Positions 35,501 through 38,021 of a DNA stretch of 38,021 nt are shown in pieces. Where the stretch lies: assembly GCA_000934455.1 (NCBI GenBank), contig KN884383.1, positions 5,760 through 43,780 of the forward strand, read 5' to 3'. The position numbers and the translations under genes are program-made. The notes under the pieces are model-generated. The model saw only the letters and a program-made list of their open reading frames with translations, was not told the DNA's origin and did no database searches. Position 1 is the stretch's first letter, and every line of letters begins with the position of its first letter. This DNA comes from Apostichopus parvimensis. Its lineage: Eukaryota; Echinodermata; Holothuroidea; Aspidochirotida; Stichopodidae.

Positions 35501-37171
35501 ACTGCCACTCTCTGATGAGGACCTTGAGTGTTCTATCCACTGATTGATTCAAGCCTGAGTTGGCCGGGCTACTTACTATAAACAGTGTTAATTTCACTAG
35601 GGTTACTGCCACTCTCTGATGAGGACCTTGAGTGTTCGATCCATTGAAACATCTGTACTTCCCTCCGTAACTTCAGCACGTGCACTTCGATTCCAAACTG
35701 ACCATCCGTTAACGGCTGTAATAAAAGAGTCACAAAAACCCTGCTTTGCATCTTTGCATTTTGTGTTGCTTTTTGAATATTTAACTATACAATTCACTAT
35801 AAAAAGACAAGTCATTCCATGAACATCTGAATTCATTGGAAACACAGAATGCCAGAACATAAAGTATCAAAGACATTCATTTGAAAAAATTGTTCTTAAA
35901 CAGTCATGAACACCCTTATGTTCATAATGGTGTCATAGACACTCAAGCCAAATGTGAGCAGGTGTGTTTTTCTTTTTACGGTGTACCCCTAGAGATACAT
36001 TTTTTTTACTTTTACTTCGAAGACCCTTTTAGGAGTAAATCTTTTCTGGAATCTTCCTGTTAAAAACTTGAGAAATATTTAAATACAATACCTGATTTGT
36101 CCTTAATTGTCCAGTAATGTAAACAAGTTTGTTGTTATTTTCTTGAAGGACTCTGTGTATCGATTCCAAGCCTGCTACAGTTTTTAACTTGTCATTTATC
36201 CTCTGTGAAGAAACAACTATGGAAGTCTAGAAGGGAGAAAGCAAATGAGGAATAACTTGAGGTTAGTGTAAATTGTGGGCAGTATGGTGGATAAGGCAAG
36301 TGGTATCATACTTCGTCATCTGTCATTAACTTATCGATCACACAGTAATCTAATTACTGTAGAATGATGGTTTACATCCAAGTTACTTAAAAACCTTTTT
36401 TATGTTTAGATCTCTTACAGGTCTGTGAGGATATTGAAATTCATTGTCATGGTACCAATAAAGGGTGGAAAAGAATGTAACTGAAAAGGTATATTTATAA
36501 CAATTTATTGAAACAGGTCTACATTTCTGTCAGAGTCATCATGGCAGGCATACTGTGTAATAAATTGCTACTGGCCGAGGGATTCAACTGTGGCACTGGG
36601 TTCCTTGAAACAAAGTGCTGTATTTGACGACTCAAGGGAAACTGTTACCTTTCACCAATAAGAGGAAATCAGAACTTATTGGCACCTCAACCTGGTGGTT
36701 CGTTGGGAGCCTCCGACCCAGCGGAACACTGAATTAGGGCTAGTAAACAGAAAGTCCAATCCAAAGCCGGTTGTGATCGTGAAATATGTAACCAACTGTG
36801 TAAAACCATCTTAAGCCTAGTCATGAGTATGATATTGTTGACAGGGAAAATGTTCACCACTTTAAGATTTTAATTCTCAGATCATGTAACAGCCTGACAA
36901 AAACTCTGGCAGACACAGCAAAGCCATTAAGCCCCTGGATACCCCAGTCCAACAAACCTGCATTTATTGATACTTCAGCATTTACCTATCGACCCCACTA
37001 GCAACCTACCTCATTAAGGAACAGCACAAAGATTGCAACGAAGACCAAGCCGAGCCCTGTCATGGCTCCGGCAAAAGTGTTACTGAGGTTGTGAAGGAAT
37101 TTGATGTTTTTGATAGAGACACTGTTGTCTGCCTGGGTGTCCCTCCTCTGTCCATCTCCTGCCATGTCCAT
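26324..37171 (-). CDS. TMEM43: TMEM43 (LUMA) inner-nuclear-membrane/ER protein
   Basis: TMEM43 is a four-pass protein of the ER and inner nuclear membrane that interacts with lamins and emerin. Conserved coding exons are 37171-37010, 36226-36092, 35715-35577, 34150-34081, 33161-32972, 28521-28444, 27865-27767, 27096-26979 and 26541-26324. All phases agree and the joined product is 402 residues, against 400 in human. Landmarks include the N-terminal helix at 33-52 ending LNE, LKLRREVQMFQWIE (human LKLRRHVEMYQWVE), KEWRSE (human TEWRSE), GWYYQKG, VGDVRARFLYCGVSG, and three C-terminal helices at about 310-330, 350-366 and 370-388. The tail is Lys-rich, as in human. Two ATGs, at 37171 and 37165, precede the frame; an in-frame TAG lies upstream. 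A possible tenth exon (27413-27312) is listed separately. Identification rests on collinear motifs across every exon. Confidence 0.94.
26979..27096 (-). CDS. TMEM43: TMEM43 conserved exon before the last (39 codons and one base)
   Basis: Acceptor TTTCCCAACAG, donor GTAAGT in phase 1. Encodes ELIVEDMNISTGRGWTLRLG and then the second membrane helix, GFILLVIGFSLANNIIYQI, aligning with human GWMAMFMGLNLMTRILYTL. Confidence 0.93.
27312..27413 (-). CDS. TMEM43: Possible TMEM43 cassette exon with an extra membrane helix
   Basis: 102 nt, phase 0 on both sides, with acceptor TTATTTTTTAG and donor GTAACT. It would add 34 residues including PVGILLILFASLYITFMFCL, a typical membrane helix. Joining exon 7 directly to exon 9 gives a gap-free match to human, so this segment is extra to the conserved protein. 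It may be an alternative exon or a chance open stretch in T-rich intron; the sequence alone cannot decide. Confidence 0.4.
27767..27865 (-). CDS. TMEM43: TMEM43 coding exon 7 (33 codons)
   Basis: 99 nt, phase 0. VSILAKQINGQL and DVVHFGKKTAK align with human VTVIARQRGDQL and LLLHHGDFSAE. Acceptor TCTTTACAG, donor GTAAAA. Confidence 0.93.
28444..28521 (-). CDS. TMEM43: TMEM43 coding exon 6 (26 codons)
   Basis: 78 nt, phase 0. VGDVRARFLYCGVSG and NPLGPAQD match human VGDLRVSFSYAGLSG and DLGPAHV. The acceptor AATACAG and the first bases of the exon begin a tandem array running upstream in the intron. Confidence 0.94.
28516..28860. repeat. 121-124-bp tandem array beginning at a TMEM43 splice acceptor
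   Basis: Copies start with CCCAACCTGTATTA at 28516, 28640 and 28761; the third is incomplete. Copies two and three are nearly identical. The first copy includes the acceptor and first 6 nt of TMEM43 exon 6, so each later copy repeats a CAG/GTTGGG junction inside the intron. Confidence 0.9.
29019..31151. mobile_element. hAT-like DNA transposon (2133 bp, probably non-autonomous)
   Basis: Ends are TAGGGCTGT and its inverse ACAGCCCTA, with GGTTAACCG words repeated just inside both ends. Flanking 8-mers GTGGGTAG (29011-29018) and GTGGTTAG (31152-31159) differ at one base and fit a hAT-type 8-bp target duplication. There is no transposase-length open frame. An ATG at 29194 opens 24 codons that run into a perfect GTAAGT at 29267, possibly a leftover first exon. 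It lies in the TMEM43 intron between exons 5 and 6. Confidence 0.75.
31160..32971. other. TMEM43 intron 5, part right of the hAT element
   Basis: AT-rich. A C-run lies at about 31850-31858. Apart from the TGACCTC repeat at 32811-32910 nothing is supported. A minus-strand frame at 32343-32050 is treated as chance. Confidence 0.5.
32811..32910. repeat. TGACCTC dispersed repeat, copy 1
   Basis: Begins GTTTTCAGACTTTGAC, has TTGACCTC and ATTTGACAC words, then TAGGACTCTTGCAC and ACATACTAAGTAT. Shares order and spacing with the copy at 33451-33555. Confidence 0.6.
32972..33161 (-). CDS. TMEM43: TMEM43 coding exon 5 (63 codons)
   Basis: 190 nt from acceptor TACTTCACCAG to donor GTGAGT. Carries VKSTTFVATHAYVGSYYI and NGWYYQKGVATHPD, aligning with human MAVESFTATAPFVQIG and GDFFYHSENPKYPE. 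Part of the large loop after the first helix. Confidence 0.93.
33451..33555. repeat. TGACCTC dispersed repeat, copy 2
   Basis: CGTTTCCAGACTTTGATCTC, AAATGACCTTCGACCTCC, GGGTACTCTTGTA and a terminal ATAAAGATGAAG follow the same plan as copy 1. Confidence 0.6.
34081..34150 (-). CDS. TMEM43: TMEM43 coding exon 4 (short, 70 nt)
   Basis: Too short to show up as an open frame. Acceptor TTTTTCTAG and donor GTATGT, with phases 1 and 2 that fit both neighbours. Encodes KEWRSEAVASESFLKPDRHQ, aligning with the human TEWRSEIINSKNFD region. Confidence 0.85.
35244..35647. repeat. 104-bp tandem array derived from a TMEM43 exon-intron junction
   Basis: TGAGTTGGCCGGGCTACTTA starts at 35244, 35348, 35452 and 35556, a period of exactly 104. 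The last copy overlaps the final ~70 nt of TMEM43 exon 3 and its donor. Each of the other three holds an exon-like part and an intact TATA/GTAAGT donor. Copies differ by only a few bases. Confidence 0.95.
35577..35715 (-). CDS. TMEM43: TMEM43 coding exon 3 (residues 100-145 and one base)
   Basis: Encodes GIEVHVLKLRREVQMFQWIE, then a Ser-rich linker, to INTVY. Donor GTAAGT in phase 1. The last ~70 nt and the donor belong to a 104-bp tandem array that continues into the intron. Confidence 0.92.
36092..36226 (-). CDS. TMEM43: TMEM43 coding exon 2 (residues 55-99)
   Basis: Ends ITGQLRTNQ (human IIGALRTSK) and has the SIH word at the same spacing from NE as in human, which favours the acceptor TCTCCCTTCTAG at 36227. 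A second acceptor (TTTCTTCACAG) 24 nt further in is also in frame and would remove eight residues. Confidence 0.85.
36227..37009. other. TMEM43 intron 1
   Basis: No exon seen. The block at about 36530-36790 is less AT-rich than its surroundings and reads like part of a dispersed repeat, but I could not define its ends. Confidence 0.4.
37010..37171 (-). CDS. TMEM43: TMEM43 coding exon 1 (residues 1-54)
   Basis: 54 codons from MDMAGDGQRR to the first membrane helix (GAMTGLGLVFVAIFVLFL) and NE. Donor GTAGGT. A possible acceptor (TTGTCTTCATAG, at 37188-37199) just upstream suggests a separate untranslated first exon. Confidence 0.9.
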
Positions 37172-37199
37172 GTCCCTATTAAACTATGAAGACAATTAG

Positions 37200-38021
37200 A
37201 AAAGAGACAGATGGGAATTTAAATTTCACACAGTTTATGCTGAGGGTAACACTTATTGAATTTTCACTTCACATGTTTGTCTGACAGTTAGCCAAGATGT
37301 ACCAGTTTACTGGTCATCCACTTTTATCGTTTGCAGTTGTTTTGTTTATGCCTTCAGACATCTCTCTTCTACCCCTTTATGAATTGAAATTGTATCATAG
37401 TAACTGTAATACACGAACATACCCACTACGTAAGCCACAGTGATGCTTTTCTGAAGACCTTTAGAAGCTAGCCAATGTACGAGACTGCCATTTGCAGTTG
37501 AATTTATAAATAAGCTAGTCTCATCACCAAACTCAGAAATCTTTGTCCTCATACATATTCATACATCTATTATTCCTTTCCAACTCCCTGTTAACTGTAG
37601 ACATTGAAAGGGCAAGGAACCTAATCATAATTAATCATTAATCAAACTTATTAAAAGATACATTTTGCCAAAATAGCTGGAACAAATTCTTTCAAAATAC
37701 ACATGATCAAAGAGAGAATGATATAATTATAAATGAAAAATTTCATTTCTTGCACTCATCAAATTAATTAAGTTTCTATGCACCTTTAACAACCTGGTGC
37801 TTTCATTTTAACATTACTAAAAGTAGAACTTAATCTTATACTTAAAGAATTACAAAGAATACTGAAGTTTGTATGGAGTGCAATAAAAGCTTCAGTTCCA
37901 ATTGCATACATGCAGATAAATGTCGATGAATGAAATGAAGTTGACGGTCAATATGTTTACAAGTCTTTCAGTTGTTCACTCCGACAATGTTCTCAAAGTA
38001 TGGCGCAGTCACAGTGAATGA
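37200..38021. other. Upstream of the TMEM43 coding region
   Basis: AT-rich sequence that should hold the TMEM43 5' untranslated exon or lead intron; neither a promoter nor another gene can be pointed to. Confidence 0.4.

Noticed and set aside
36690..36725. GGTTCG-containing patch resembling a tRNA B box
   Set aside because: No A box at the right distance and no cloverleaf; not a tRNA gene or a convincing tRNA-derived SINE.

Overview
The window is animal nuclear DNA: AT-rich, with short exons split by long introns, clean GT-AG splice sites and many dispersed and tandem repeats. No prokaryotic operons, rRNA, tRNA or CRISPR arrays are visible. Repeat style (AAGTC-type minisatellite, TGACCTC-type dispersed repeats, long G/C runs, TAGGCCTA/CGTTA words in intergenic DNA) and the gene set suggest a marine invertebrate deuterostome, most likely an echinoderm such as a sea cucumber or sea urchin. 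This assignment is inference.

Three protein-coding genes can be reconstructed exon by exon. (1) Minus strand, 14757 down to about 2260: an aldehyde dehydrogenase of the succinate-semialdehyde dehydrogenase type (ALDH5A1). Eight coding exons are in the window, all joining in phase 0 up to the eighth. The last ~90 residues must lie beyond the left edge. (2) Plus strand, 20065-22030: a three-exon gene for an unrecognised 225-residue, charged, probably coiled-coil protein. (3) Minus strand, 37171 down to 26324: TMEM43 (LUMA), nine conserved coding exons giving 402 residues, plus one possible extra in-frame exon. Genes 2 and 3 converge; genes 1 and 2 diverge from a ~5 kb intergenic region at about 14.8-20.0 kb. 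The three genes have no evident shared pathway.

Layout: 1-460 minisatellite; 460-2245 no recognisable gene; 2260-14757 ALDH5A1, whose introns carry a 4.05-4.49 kb coding-like stretch, a diverged repeat pair and a small MITE-like element; 14778-20001 intergenic, with candidate promoter motifs; 20002-22030 the coiled-coil gene; 22031-26323 the 3' ends of two convergent genes; 26324-37171 TMEM43, with a 2.1 kb hAT-like DNA transposon in an intron and two tandem arrays that each overlap a splice junction.

Points most worth a second look: the SSADH has no mitochondrial presequence and lacks the second cysteine of the human redox switch; TMEM43 has a candidate in-frame exon encoding an extra hydrophobic helix; TMEM43 also has a 104-bp array made from the 3' part of an exon with its splice donor, and a 121-124-bp array starting at a splice acceptor. 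I found no strong evidence for a wholly new multi-gene system.
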